Assembly (NCBI GenBank): GCA_946478755.1
Contig: CAMLDJ010000057.1
Location: forward strand, 1-24,215
Direction of reading: 5' to 3'
Origin: an uncultured Pedobacter sp.
GTDB taxonomy: Bacteria; Bacteroidota; Bacteroidia; Sphingobacteriales; Sphingobacteriaceae
DNA length: 24,215 bases
Part shown: one piece after another, positions 7,988-16,524 of the stretch
Layout: the number at the start of each line of letters is the position of its first letter
How positions within the stretch are numbered: the stretch's first letter is position 1
The notes under the pieces: model-generated
What the model saw: only the letters and a program-made list of their open reading frames with translations
Databases searched by the model: none
What the model was told of the DNA's origin: nothing
Program-made: the position numbers and the translations under genes

Positions 7988-9436
7988 ATGAACAAGAACG
8001 GAAGAAATCTCTGCAAGCTATTTGCTTTATTAATGACAATTGTGGTGGGGTGTAAAACAAAGGAACAAATCGCTCCTATAAAAACGCCGGAAGTAATAAC
8101 ACAAACGAAGTCGGATGTGGAGTTTTGGTTAACAAATAATGACAAAAGTTCGCTTTTCAAAAAACAGAATCTGGTCTTGTCATTTTCTGGAACTTCGAAT
8201 TCAAATCCTACTATAGAAATCGATACTACTCAATCCTATCAAAGTATTGATGGTTTTGGTTTTAGCCTAACCGGGGGAAGTGCCACGTTGCTCAATTCAT
8301 TAGGAGCAAGTTATCAGGACACCACTTTAAAAGAACTTTTTGGAACGAATGGAAATAACATCGGTACAAGTTATTTAAGAGTAAGTATAGGAGCCTCAGA
8401 TCTAAGTAATGCCCAGTTTACCTATGATGATGTGGTTGCAGGACAAACAGATCCAACGCTTCAGAATTTTAGTATTGCCAGGGAAAAAACGGATTTAATA
8501 CCCATTCTAAAGAAAATTATAGCAATCAATCCCACTATTAAAATACTGGGATCTCCCTGGACTGCTCCAATCTGGATGAAAACCAATTCAAGCTATATCG
8601 GAGGTTCACTTAAACCTGAATATTACAGCACTTATGCACAGTATTTTGTGAAATACATCCAGGCGATGAAATCAGAAGGTATTACCATTGATGCAATTAC
8701 TATTCAAAATGAGCCGCTGCATCCGGGCAATGATCCGAGTATGTATATGGAAGCTGTCGATCAAGCCGATTTTATCAAAAATCATTTAGGTCCGGCTTTC
8801 GAAACCGCAAACATCAAAACAAAAATTATTGTTTATGATCATAATTGTGACCGTCCGGATTATCCGTTGACAATATTGAATGATACGGGTGCAAAAAAAT
8901 ATGTGGATGGCTCTGCCTTTCATTTATATGCAGGTAATATCAATGCCTTGTCACAGGTACATCTAGCTCATCCCGACCGTAATGTTTACTTCACAGAACA
9001 GTGGATTGGTGGGCCTGGAAATTTAACTGAAGATTTAAAATGGCATACCGAAAACCTAATCATTGGTGCCACACGTAATTGGAGCCGCAACGTATTGGAG
9101 TGGAATTTGGCTTCGGATCAAAACTACCAGCCCCATACTTTGGGTGGGTGTAATACCTGTATGGGCGCATTGACCATTAGCGGAAATTTTATTACAAGAA
9201 ATCCCGCTTACTATATCATTGCGCACGCTTCAAAATTTGTTAGACCAGGGTCTGTTCGAATTCAGTCGAATCTCCCGGCAGGTTTACCCAACGTTGCTTT
9301 CTTAGCACCAGGAGGAAAGAAAGTACTTATTGTTTTAAATAGCGGGTCGGGGGCGAAGTCTTTTAATATTAAATACAACAATAAAATAGTTAGCTGCTCT
9401 TTAAATGGTGGATCTGTAGGGACGTTCGTCTGGTAA
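7988..9436 (+). CDS. GH30-family beta-glucanase, lipoprotein
   Basis: This is a glycoside hydrolase family 30 enzyme of 482 residues from the start chosen here. An in-frame ATG at 7886 would add 34 residues, but that stretch is the hairpin region, whereas 7988 begins a clean lipoprotein signal (lipobox VVGC, Cys22). The acid/base glutamate is E242 in TIQNEP and the nucleophile is E337 in YFTEQW; SPWTAPIWMK and LEWNLASD are further family blocks. Bacteroidota GH30 enzymes next to SusCD and GH3 are mostly endo-beta-1,6-glucanases (subfamily 3), which fits an outer-surface enzyme that makes oligosaccharides for import; glucosylceramidase-like or xylan-active subfamilies are less likely. Both catalytic residues are intact. 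Subfamily and substrate are inferred. Confidence 0.92.
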   Translation: MNKNGRNLCKLFALLMTIVVGCKTKEQIAPIKTPEVITQTKSDVEFWLTNNDKSSLFKKQNLVLSFSGTSNSNPTIEIDTTQSYQSIDGFGFSLTGGSATLLNSLGASYQDTTLKELFGTNGNNIGTSYLRVSIGASDLSNAQFTYDDVVAGQTDPTLQNFSIAREKTDLIPILKKIIAINPTIKILGSPWTAPIWMKTNSSYIGGSLKPEYYSTYAQYFVKYIQAMKSEGITIDAITIQNEPLHPGNDPSMYMEAVDQADFIKNHLGPAFETANIKTKIIVYDHNCDRPDYPLTILNDTGAKKYVDGSAFHLYAGNINALSQVHLAHPDRNVYFTEQWIGGPGNLTEDLKWHTENLIIGATRNWSRNVLEWNLASDQNYQPHTLGGCNTCMGALTISGNFITRNPAYYIIAHASKFVRPGSVRIQSNLPAGLPNVAFLAPGGKKVLIVLNSGSGAKSFNIKYNNKIVSCSLNGGSVGTFVW

Positions 9437-9509
9437 TGAACCAGATAATCAATGTCATTTGGATGAAGGATTTTTAAAGTGCTGTGGGGGAGATACCAGC
9501 GTGCCAGAG

Positions 9510-9541
9510 TTAAGCGGTTGCTGAAGACACCAACCGCTTAA
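9510..9541. other. Perfect 11-bp intercistronic hairpin between the two GH30 genes
   Basis: TTAAGCGGTTG (9510-9520) and CAACCGCTTAA (9531-9541) are exact inverted repeats around a 10-nt loop. AAATAAAG follows on the plus strand, so it lacks the U-tract of a classic terminator. It may attenuate or stabilise the operon transcript in the 149-bp gap before the second GH30 gene. Confidence 0.55.
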
Positions 9542-9585
9542 AAATAAAGACATTCGGCAAGAAATAATTTTTTAAAACATACATC

Positions 9586-11040
9586 ATGAAGAAAAGCATT
9601 TTAGCATCGCTTCTTTCTGCATCAGCGATTCTTGTGTCCGCTCAAAATAAAGGAAAAAGCAAATACGAAGTTGATAACAAGGAGGTTAAGGTTTATGTTA
9701 CAGCCAATAGCACTGATTTTCGCTTGTCTCCAACAGGCACTTTACAGTTTAAGGAACTAAGGCAACCCGGGGAAGGAGATTTAACAGTCTTTGTAAATCC
9801 TGCAAGTTCATATCAAACTATTAAGGGCATTGGCAGTGCCTTAACCGATGCTTCGGCCGAAACGTTTTACAAGTTACCTCTAAGCGCTCAAAAAGAGTTG
9901 CTGAAAGCGTATTATGATAAGGAAGCCGGTATTGGTTATTCTTTAGCCCGCACAAATATAAACAGTTGTGATTTCTCGAGCGGCAGCTATACTTACGTAG
10001 CAGATAATGATGCTCAGCTAAAAACATTTGATCTCAGTCACGATAAGCAATACAAAATACCATTCATAAAAGAAGCCATACAAGCCGCAGGGGGTCAATT
10101 ACCGCTCGTTGTTAGTCCCTGGAGCCCTCCCGCGTGGATGAAAGACAATAACAGCATGCTGAAAGGCGGAAAATTAAAGCCTGAGTTTTATCAAGGCTGG
10201 GCAAATTATTTCGTGAAGTTTATTAAGGGCTATGAAGCTTTGAAAATCCCGGTTTGGGCATTAACTGTCCAAAATGAGCCGATGGCTACCCAAAAATGGG
10301 AATCATGCTTATATACTGCAGAAGAAGAGCGTGACTTCATCAAAGGGTATTTGGGACCTGCACTTCATAAAAATGGCCTGGCTGGAAGGCGATTAATTGC
10401 ATGGGACCATAACCGTGACCTGATATACCAGCGGGCCAATACGATCTTATCAGATCCGGCGGCAGCCAAATACGTATGGGGCATTGGCTATCACTGGTAT
10501 GAAACCTGGACTGGCGCCGGCATGAATTTTCAGAACGTGAAATTAACTGCAGAAGCTTTTCCAGATAAAAACCTGGTATTTACAGAAGGCTGTATTGAGA
10601 AGTTTGACCTGAATAGAATAAACGATTGGAAGCTTGGAGAAGTGTACGGAAAATCTTTGGTGAATGATTTTAATAATGGTACTGTTGCCTGGCTTGACTG
10701 GAACATTCTTTTGGATGAAAAAGGCGGCCCCAATCATGTTGGTAATTTTTGTTTCTCGCCCATCCATGCAGATGTTCAGACCGGAAACCTCCTTTATACG
10801 AACATATACTATTACATCGGCCATTTTTCGAAGTTTGTACGGCCCGGCGCCAAGCGAATCGCCTGTTCTTCAAGCAGGGATTTTTTAACCACTACCGCCT
10901 TTCGAAATACAGACGGAAGCCTTGCGATAATTGTACTGAATACGACAGACCAAAATCTTCCATACAATTTATGGATTGATGGAAAAGCTGCGCAGGCCAC
11001 CAGTTTGCCGCACTCAATTTCCACGATAGTTATGAAATAA
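9586..11040 (+). CDS. GH30-family glycoside hydrolase, secreted (probably periplasmic)
   Basis: This is a second GH30 enzyme of 484 residues. A cleavable signal peptide (about 1-20, ending VSAQ) without a lipobox suggests a soluble periplasmic protein, unlike its lipidated neighbour. The acid/base is E231 in TVQNEP and the nucleophile E334 in VFTEGCIE; SPWSPPAWMK, WDHNRD and WLDWNILLDEKGGPNHVGNF are strong family blocks, closest by eye to bacterial glucosylceramidase-type or beta-1,6-glucosidase-type GH30. The C-terminal beta-sandwich ends in ISTIVMK. It shares fold and motifs with the upstream GH30 but is clearly diverged, so the pair is not a recent tandem copy. It probably trims imported oligosaccharides before the GH3 enzyme. 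Confidence 0.93.
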   Translation: MKKSILASLLSASAILVSAQNKGKSKYEVDNKEVKVYVTANSTDFRLSPTGTLQFKELRQPGEGDLTVFVNPASSYQTIKGIGSALTDASAETFYKLPLSAQKELLKAYYDKEAGIGYSLARTNINSCDFSSGSYTYVADNDAQLKTFDLSHDKQYKIPFIKEAIQAAGGQLPLVVSPWSPPAWMKDNNSMLKGGKLKPEFYQGWANYFVKFIKGYEALKIPVWALTVQNEPMATQKWESCLYTAEEERDFIKGYLGPALHKNGLAGRRLIAWDHNRDLIYQRANTILSDPAAAKYVWGIGYHWYETWTGAGMNFQNVKLTAEAFPDKNLVFTEGCIEKFDLNRINDWKLGEVYGKSLVNDFNNGTVAWLDWNILLDEKGGPNHVGNFCFSPIHADVQTGNLLYTNIYYYIGHFSKFVRPGAKRIACSSSRDFLTTTAFRNTDGSLAIIVLNTTDQNLPYNLWIDGKAAQATSLPHSISTIVMK

Positions 11041-11106
11041 GAGGACCAGTCTTCCGCATAATCCCCCAATAAAGCAGCTAATGAACACTACAAAATTAAA
11101 GCATAT

Positions 11107-13440
11107 ATGAATGTCAAGTCTTCAAATAAATTAAAACCTGTCTGGATAAATACGCTTGTACTTATACTGTTTGGAAGCACGGTGTTTGCACAAGCTAAAA
11201 ACGACGCTAAGATGGACGCTTTTATATCCAGCCTCATGAAAAAAATGACCTTGAACGAAAAGATCGGGCAGTTGAATCTGGTGTCTGTCGGGTTCGATGT
11301 GACAGGGCCGGTGGTTAGCAAAAATGTTGACGAAAATATCCGTAAAGGAAATGTTGGCGGTGTGTTTAGCACCTTCACTCCAAATGCTGTTCGCAAACTT
11401 CAGGAGATGGCGGTTACCCAGACACGGCTTAAAATTCCTCTTTTGTTTGGTTACGATGTTATTCACGGGCACCGTACAATTTTTCCAATTCCGCTGGGTT
11501 TATCTTCCTCCTGGAATCTGGGAGCTATCGAAAAAAGTGCCCGAATTGCAGCAGAAGAAGCATCTGCCGACGGTTTAAATTGGGTGTTCTCTCCAATGGT
11601 TGATATCGCCAGAGACCCGCGCTGGGGAAGAATTGCCGAAAGTGCGGGCGAAGATACCTGGCTGGGCAGCCAAATAGCAAAGGCGATGGTAAAAGGTTAT
11701 CAAGGAGATGACCTTTCGAAAAATAATACCGTTATGGCCTGTGTAAAACACTTTGCGCTTTACGGAGCAGCAGAAGCTGGCAGAGATTATAATACCGTTG
11801 ACATGAGCCGAAGAAAAATGATGGAAGATTATCTTCCTCCTTATAGAGCAGCTATTGATGCTGGCGCAGGGTCGGTTATGAGCTCTTTTAACGAAATTGA
11901 TGGCATCCCCGCTTCCGCGAATAAATGGCTAATGACCGATCTGTTAAGAAAGCAATGGGGTTTTAACGGATTTGTGGTTACAGATTATAGCGCTTTAAAT
12001 GAAATGCTTAAGCACGGTTCAAGTGAAAACGAATACCAGGCGGGAGCGCAGGCATTAAAGGCGGGAATTGATATGGACATGGTGGACGAAGTTTATTTGA
12101 ATGAACTTCCAAAATTGATCAAGGACGGCAAGGTAACCCTTGCTCAGATTGATCGGGCATGCAGGAGAATTCTGGAAGCGAAGTATAAACTGGGTTTGTT
12201 TACTGATCCTTATCACTATGTACCCAATCCTAACGCTGCTAAAATACAGATGAAAAAAGAATTTAAAGATGCAGCCCGTGATATCGCGTGCAGAAGTATG
12301 GTACTGCTAAAGAATAATGCGCAGACTTTACCGCTTAAAAAAACTGCATCAATTGCGTTAGTTGGACCTCTTGCCCGTAATCAACGCGATTTGATCGGTA
12401 ACTGGAGTGCTGCAGGAGATTGGAAACAGGCTGTAAGTGTAGAGCAGGGAATTAAGAATTTAGTTGGGAATGCTTTGCAGATAAATTATGCAAAAGGAGC
12501 AAATTTTGTAGATGACACCCTGCTAATTAAAAGATTAAATGCTGATGGCGGTAAACTAGATATTGATCCTCGTTCTTCTGAAGAAATGGTTAAGGAAGCG
12601 GTTACGGCAGCCAGAAAGTCAGATGTAATAATTGCCGTAGTTGGAGAACCCCAGGGCATGACTGGCGAAGCATCTAGCAGAGCTGAAATTGGAATACCCG
12701 GTCAGCAATTAAACTTGTTGAAAGCGTTGAAAGAAACCGGAAAACCGCTTGTAATCGTGTTGATGAATGGGCGGCCGCTTACCTTGACATGGGAAAATGA
12801 CCATGCTGATGCCATCCTGGAAGCCTGGTATGCTGGTACCGAAGCAGGAAATGCCATTGCAGATGTACTTTATGGCATTTATAACCCATCCGGAAAAATT
12901 ACTGCAACTTTTCCTCAAATGGTAGGACAGGTCCCGCTTTATTATAATCACAAAAATACAGGGCGTCCTTTTTTAGGCAATTTGCTGGATAAGTATCAAA
13001 GCCGATACCTTGATGTAACCAATGATCCATTATATCCGTTTGGCTATGGATTAAGTTATTCAGCGTTTTCATACACCGGTATTCAGTTGAGCCGCAATAC
13101 AATGGCCGCTTCGGGAACTATTGAGGCATCGGTTACGGTAAGTAATACTGGTAAGTATGATGGTGAAGAAACTGTGCAATTGTATATTCAGGATTTGGCT
13201 TCTTCGGTAACCCGGCCCGTAAAAGAGCTTAAAAATTTTAAAAAGATATTTCTAAAAACCGGAGAAAGTCAGAAGGTAACGTTTATAATCTCAGAGAACG
13301 ATTTGAAATTCTATGACGCGGAGATGAACTACAGGGCAGAGCCAGGAGATTTTAAGGTGTTTATAGGCACTAATTCAAATGAGGTGAAAGCAGCCGCTTT
13401 TACCTTAACAAGTAGAACCCTGTCTTTTAACAAGCCCTGA
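11107..13440 (+). CDS. bglX: GH3 beta-glucosidase, periplasmic (BglX-like)
   Basis: This 777-residue enzyme releases glucose from the non-reducing ends of beta-glucosides. It has a signal peptide (about 1-29, ending FAQ), a TIM-barrel domain with RDPRWGR and KHF motifs and the nucleophile D293 in VVTDY, an alpha/beta sandwich with the probable acid/base E521 in MTGEASSR, and a C-terminal fibronectin-III-like domain (about 665-770). Length matches periplasmic BglX of other Gram-negative bacteria. It is the last gene of the plus-strand locus, 66 bp after the second GH30, and would convert imported gluco-oligosaccharides to glucose. No clear terminator follows. Beta-1,6 specificity is inferred only from the neighbours. 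Confidence 0.95.
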   Translation: MNVKSSNKLKPVWINTLVLILFGSTVFAQAKNDAKMDAFISSLMKKMTLNEKIGQLNLVSVGFDVTGPVVSKNVDENIRKGNVGGVFSTFTPNAVRKLQEMAVTQTRLKIPLLFGYDVIHGHRTIFPIPLGLSSSWNLGAIEKSARIAAEEASADGLNWVFSPMVDIARDPRWGRIAESAGEDTWLGSQIAKAMVKGYQGDDLSKNNTVMACVKHFALYGAAEAGRDYNTVDMSRRKMMEDYLPPYRAAIDAGAGSVMSSFNEIDGIPASANKWLMTDLLRKQWGFNGFVVTDYSALNEMLKHGSSENEYQAGAQALKAGIDMDMVDEVYLNELPKLIKDGKVTLAQIDRACRRILEAKYKLGLFTDPYHYVPNPNAAKIQMKKEFKDAARDIACRSMVLLKNNAQTLPLKKTASIALVGPLARNQRDLIGNWSAAGDWKQAVSVEQGIKNLVGNALQINYAKGANFVDDTLLIKRLNADGGKLDIDPRSSEEMVKEAVTAARKSDVIIAVVGEPQGMTGEASSRAEIGIPGQQLNLLKALKETGKPLVIVLMNGRPLTLTWENDHADAILEAWYAGTEAGNAIADVLYGIYNPSGKITATFPQMVGQVPLYYNHKNTGRPFLGNLLDKYQSRYLDVTNDPLYPFGYGLSYSAFSYTGIQLSRNTMAASGTIEASVTVSNTGKYDGEETVQLYIQDLASSVTRPVKELKNFKKIFLKTGESQKVTFIISENDLKFYDAEMNYRAEPGDFKVFIGTNSNEVKAAAFTLTSRTLSFNKP

Positions 13441-13447
13441 AGTTTCT

Positions 13448-13564
13448 TTATATCGTAGCTTCAACCCGGTTTTCCAGGATTTCATCCAGATGCTGTTTGG
13501 CCTTATCAAAGCTTACCGAGTTGGCAGAAATGAGCAATTGCCAGGTGTTAAAATTTTTTAATGC
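13448..13564 (-). pseudogene. Short coding-like stretch after the VOC gene, possible gene remnant
   Basis: Directly after the TAA of the VOC gene, and in the same frame, 38 codons run open to a TAA at 13448-13450. They encode a plausible amphipathic sequence including NTWQLLISANSV and DKAKQHLDEILENR. No start codon is present. VOC proteins of this type normally end near LAEELG, so this is unlikely to be a broken extension of that gene; it could be the tail of a lost neighbour. The plus strand is also open over part of it, and 38 codons can arise by chance. Confidence 0.25.
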
Positions 13565-14017
13565 TTATTTATTACCAAGCTCTTCTGCCAGGCCGATCAG
13601 AATCCCTTCTGCCCCTCGAATGTAGCACAGCCGGTACGAGTTCTGGTACTGAACCACTTCTCCAACGAGTTGAGCGCCATGTTTGCTGAGCCTGGATATC
13701 ATCTCGTCAATGTCTTCAACAGTGAACATGGCCCGTAAATAACCGAGCGAGTTCACGGGGGCAGTACGGTGATCTGAAACGATAGTTGGTCGGAGAAATT
13801 GCGAAAGCTCCAGGCGACTGTGGCCATCAGGAGTAACCATCATGGCAATCTCTACGCACTGATCACCCAGTCCCGTAACACTACCTGCCCATTCACCCTC
13901 AATGGTGGCCCTTCCTTCAAGCTTTAGACCTAGCTCCGTAAAAAAAGGGATGGCATTGTCAAGCGATTCTACAACAATGCCGATATTGTCCATTCTTATT
14001 AATTTGTTTTCTGCCAT
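13565..14017 (-). CDS. VOC-family (glyoxalase/bleomycin-resistance fold) protein
   Basis: This is a 150-residue protein with two vicinal-oxygen-chelate beta-alpha-beta modules: MDNIGIVVESLDNAIPFFTELGL near the start, and a second half with AMFTVEDIDEMISRLSKHG and YRLCYIRGAEGILIGLAEELG near the end. The second half resembles lactoylglutathione-lyase-like proteins common in soil bacteria. The position where glyoxalase I has a metal-binding histidine is asparagine here, so classical Zn or Ni glyoxalase chemistry is uncertain. It lies 108 bp downstream of another VOC gene on the same strand, and the two may be co-transcribed. Substrate unknown; it may act in detoxification or be a dioxygenase-like enzyme. 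Confidence 0.85.
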   Translation of the reverse strand: MAENKLIRMDNIGIVVESLDNAIPFFTELGLKLEGRATIEGEWAGSVTGLGDQCVEIAMMVTPDGHSRLELSQFLRPTIVSDHRTAPVNSLGYLRAMFTVEDIDEMISRLSKHGAQLVGEVVQYQNSYRLCYIRGAEGILIGLAEELGNK

Positions 14018-14125
14018 AGTTTTTTTCCTTTAATTTAAGATGTGTTGTGTTTTCATTGCATCTGATTTTTGTTTACCAGATAAATATTCTTTAATAAGCG
14101 TACATGGCGCCGTGTGCGGTAAAGA

Positions 14126-14539
14126 TTACCCTTGATGTTCAGGAACGCCGTTAGGGTCCATCCATACAAATTCCCAATGGTGGCCATCGAGGTCTTCAAA
14201 GCTGTGTTGGTACATAAAGCCATAATCGCTGGCTGGATTAGGTATTGTGGCACCTGCTGCTTCTGCTTTGCTTACCGTTTCGTTCACTGCATCTTTAGTA
14301 TCGGCAGATAAGGCAATGGTGCACTCTATCGCTTTATGGGCATCTACAATTTCTTTTTTAGTAAAAGTCTGGAAAAAGGTTTTGGTGAGCAGCATAACAT
14401 AAATATTGTCGCTTACGATCATGCAGGTCGCTTTTTCGTCGGTAAATTGCGGGTTAAAAGTGTATCCAAGTTTGGTGAAAAAGTCGACAGATCTGTTGAG
14501 GTCTTTAACCGATAGGTTCACAAAAATTTGAGTTGCCAT
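14126..14539 (-). CDS. VOC-family (glyoxalase-like) protein
   Basis: This 137-residue cytosolic protein has a VOC fold. IFVNLSVKDLNRSVDFFTKLGY is the first beta-alpha unit; FEDLDGHHWEFVWMDP near the C-terminus carries the Glu (E123) that is usually a metal ligand. It resembles the extradiol-dioxygenase-like/PhnB-like VOC proteins of Bacteroidota, whose substrates are mostly unknown. It is only distantly similar to the VOC protein at 13565-14017. A -7 box (TACTTTTG) lies 25 bp upstream, so the gene probably starts its own transcript, separate from the importer operon that ends at the terminator just upstream. Confidence 0.85.
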   Translation of the reverse strand: MATQIFVNLSVKDLNRSVDFFTKLGYTFNPQFTDEKATCMIVSDNIYVMLLTKTFFQTFTKKEIVDAHKAIECTIALSADTKDAVNETVSKAEAAGATIPNPASDYGFMYQHSFEDLDGHHWEFVWMDPNGVPEHQG

Positions 14540-14563
14540 ATTGTTTTTCTATTTTGGTTTATC

Positions 14564-14571
14564 CAAAAGTA
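14564..14571 (-). promoter_or_regulatory. Bacteroidota -7 box for the VOC genes
   Basis: Read on the minus strand, this is TACTTTTG, an exact match to the primary-sigma -7 consensus TAnnTTTG, 25 bp before the VOC ATG at 14539. No clear -33 TTTG is seen 19-21 bp further upstream, so the promoter is only moderately supported. Confidence 0.4.
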
Positions 14572-14664
14572 CAGTAAAAAAGATAGAGATAAATGTGTAA
14601 TAACGGCAAGTTAAGGGGGAGAATGCGACTTTTCCTCCACACTCAAATATGGATAACAGTATAA

Positions 14665-14707
14665 AAAAACAGAGCGATAAAGTAGAACACCTAATCGCCC
14701 TGTTTTT
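14665..14707 (-). terminator. Bidirectional intrinsic terminator closing the minus-strand operon
   Basis: AAAAACAGAGCGAT (14665-14678) and ATCGCCCTGTTTTT (14694-14707) form a 14-bp stem with one mismatch and a 15-nt loop. On the minus strand the stem runs into seven Ts; on the plus strand it ends in five Ts. It lies 89 bp after the SRPBCC gene and before the VOC promoter, so it should end the susCD-thioredoxin operon transcript. Confidence 0.85.
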
Positions 14708-14795
14708 GGAAACAAATTACCTTCTCTTGATTGCACATCATTTTTATGCGCTCTTCGCGCCTTAAAAATCAGTGCAGGAAGAGAACGGTTATTTG

Positions 14796-15332
14796 TTAAT
14801 TCATTCGCGTAGCCGGGATTGATTTTTTTGTCAATTTATCAAAACCTATGGCATACGCGTCAAATTCAGCATTTAACTTTTCCATCAGCGCTTTCTTTCC
14901 TTCCTCATTACCTTTGATCTTGGCTTTCCAGGTAATCTCGCATTTCGCGTCTTTATCCCTGGTAAAAACCAGGATTTCTCCATCGCTTACCCCTTTAGGT
15001 AAATACTCAGACCCTAGCTGGATTACCATAAATTTATATTGCTTTTCCAGCTGCTTAATGGTTTCGGCACGTTTGCTTCCGTCAGCAAAAACCACTTCCC
15101 TTACTACCGGGAAGCTGTAATCTTTAACAGTAATTGAGGTGGCATACCCATTGGAGGCTTTTTGCAGCAACTCGGGTTGGTTCAAAATCTCCCAAACCTG
15201 GTCCTGAGGCATATTCACAAGAGCCTCTTTATTGAGGTCGTACGTAACTTTTTGTGCCGCACCCATTTGTGCACTGGCTTTGATCGCCGACAAGCTTGTC
15301 AGCAGTATCAGAGATAAGATGACATTTTTCAT
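14796..15332 (-). CDS. Secreted SRPBCC-fold protein
   Basis: This 178-residue protein has a signal peptide (about 1-22, ending ASAQ). The mature part reads as a START/Bet v1-like SRPBCC domain: a helix-grip start with VNMPQDQVWEILNQPELLQKAS, beta strands through ITVKDYSFPVVREVVFADG, and a long C-terminal helix from EEGKKALMEKLNAEFDAYAI. Such folds bind hydrophobic ligands; here it is periplasmic or exported, which is less usual than the cytosolic members. Only 2 bp separate it from the upstream TlpA-like gene, so the two are certainly one transcript. It is the last gene of the operon. Ligand unknown; a shared substrate with the thioredoxin-like neighbours is inference. Confidence 0.8.
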   Translation of the reverse strand: MKNVILSLILLTSLSAIKASAQMGAAQKVTYDLNKEALVNMPQDQVWEILNQPELLQKASNGYATSITVKDYSFPVVREVVFADGSKRAETIKQLEKQYKFMVIQLGSEYLPKGVSDGEILVFTRDKDAKCEITWKAKIKGNEEGKKALMEKLNAEFDAYAIGFDKLTKKSIPATRMN

Positions 15333-15334
15333 AG

Positions 15335-16495
15335 TTATATTCCAAAAATCTCCTCCAGTTTTTTATCCAGGGATTCTCCCCGAAGGTTTTTCTCAATGAT
15401 GTTTCCTTCCTTATCCACCACTACCAGATATGGAATGCCACTGAACAGGTAAGAAGCCATTACTGGTTTAGATTCTTTGGCATTGATCTGAGGCCAGGCC
15501 ATTTTTTCTTCGGCCATCGCCTTTTTCCAGTCGGCCTCTTTAGCGTCTACCGAAACCGCTAAAATCTCCAGTCCTTTGTTTTTGTACTTTTTGTAGACTT
15601 CTTTTAAGTGAGGGATTTCAGCGCGACAAGGACCGCACCATGATGCCCAGAAATCGATGATCAGGTATTTACCTTTAAAATCTTTAGGGCTCCATTTTTT
15701 ACCGTTTACATCAGGGAAAGCAAAGTCCGGTGCTTTTTTACCATTGGCAATCTTGGCCGTTTGCGCCATGTTATCCAGAATTTCCTGTTTCTTCCTTTTA
15801 GCCTGTGTTAACCAGGGATATTTTTTTGTCAGGTTATCCAGCGTCGACATCAGTAATTCAGGATCTCTTTTCCAGCTCAAGTTATTTAAAGCGTAAAGAA
15901 CTGCCGGTTGATCTTTGTATTTATTGATCAGGTATTTAATCCTGAAATCCATATCCGCATTGATGCGGCTGTAACCATCTTTCATGTAATTGATCCACAA
16001 CGTATCTTTGGAAAGACCAGCTTTGTATTGTTCCTGGCCTACGGCAATCATCTGCTGATAGTTAAGATAATTCACCAGATTCACATCGTTGATCAGGTCA
16101 TTATCAGCGGATGTATTTTCCATATAAATATAAGGCGGGTTTTTGATCTTCATTTTGGCGGTATCAATGCCCCTTACGTTTACGTGGATATTGTCTTTAT
16201 CAGCCCAGAAATCAATTCGGTCAAAATAGTAGACACGTACCTGGTAAAAGTCTGGATTGTCGGCCGGTACCTTAAACGAGAAATTATTGTTTGCGTCTAC
16301 TTTTGTACTGTCGATTGCTTTAAATGCTCTTTTAAATCCTTCACCTTCATATTTACCCAGGTAAATAGGGTATTTGTTTTCCGTATCAGGGAATTTAACT
16401 GTACCAGTAAAAGTTACTGTTTTTCCTTTTTGGGCAAAGCTGCTGCTTAGTATGAACAGTGCGGCAGCGGCCAGCATCAAACCTTTTTTAATCAT
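15335..16495 (-). CDS. TlpA-like secreted thiol-disulfide oxidoreductase with N-terminal DUF4369-like domain
   Basis: This 386-residue protein has a signal peptide (about 1-22, ending SFAQ). The first part (about 25-120) is a beta-rich region resembling the DUF4369 domain common in Bacteroidota, followed by a helical linker. The C-terminal thioredoxin fold of the TlpA/ResA/AhpC type spans about 250-386, with active site W286-C287-G288-P289-C290 and cis-proline in SGIPYLVVVD. Family members reduce or exchange disulfides in periplasmic proteins. It is followed 2 bp later by the SRPBCC gene and preceded by a second thioredoxin-fold gene, all downstream of a SusCD pair. The target protein is not evident. 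Confidence 0.9.
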   Translation of the reverse strand: MIKKGLMLAAAALFILSSSFAQKGKTVTFTGTVKFPDTENKYPIYLGKYEGEGFKRAFKAIDSTKVDANNNFSFKVPADNPDFYQVRVYYFDRIDFWADKDNIHVNVRGIDTAKMKIKNPPYIYMENTSADNDLINDVNLVNYLNYQQMIAVGQEQYKAGLSKDTLWINYMKDGYSRINADMDFRIKYLINKYKDQPAVLYALNNLSWKRDPELLMSTLDNLTKKYPWLTQAKRKKQEILDNMAQTAKIANGKKAPDFAFPDVNGKKWSPKDFKGKYLIIDFWASWCGPCRAEIPHLKEVYKKYKNKGLEILAVSVDAKEADWKKAMAEEKMAWPQINAKESKPVMASYLFSGIPYLVVVDKEGNIIEKNLRGESLDKKLEEIFGI

Positions 16496-16524
16496 TGTTT
16501 TTCGTGTTATAGTTAAGTTTATTT

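Noticed and set aside
7988..11040. The two GH30 genes as a recent tandem duplication
   Set aside because: They share only family motifs; signal type, length of loops and most residues differ, so the split is old or they were brought together separately.
10543..11069. Several open frames overlapping the end of the second GH30 gene on both strands
   Set aside because: All lie within or across a conserved GH30 coding region and show no family features.
15908..16450. A 180-codon plus-strand open frame opposite the TlpA-like gene
   Set aside because: It is antisense to a well-supported gene with the WCGPC motif, and its translation shows no domain.
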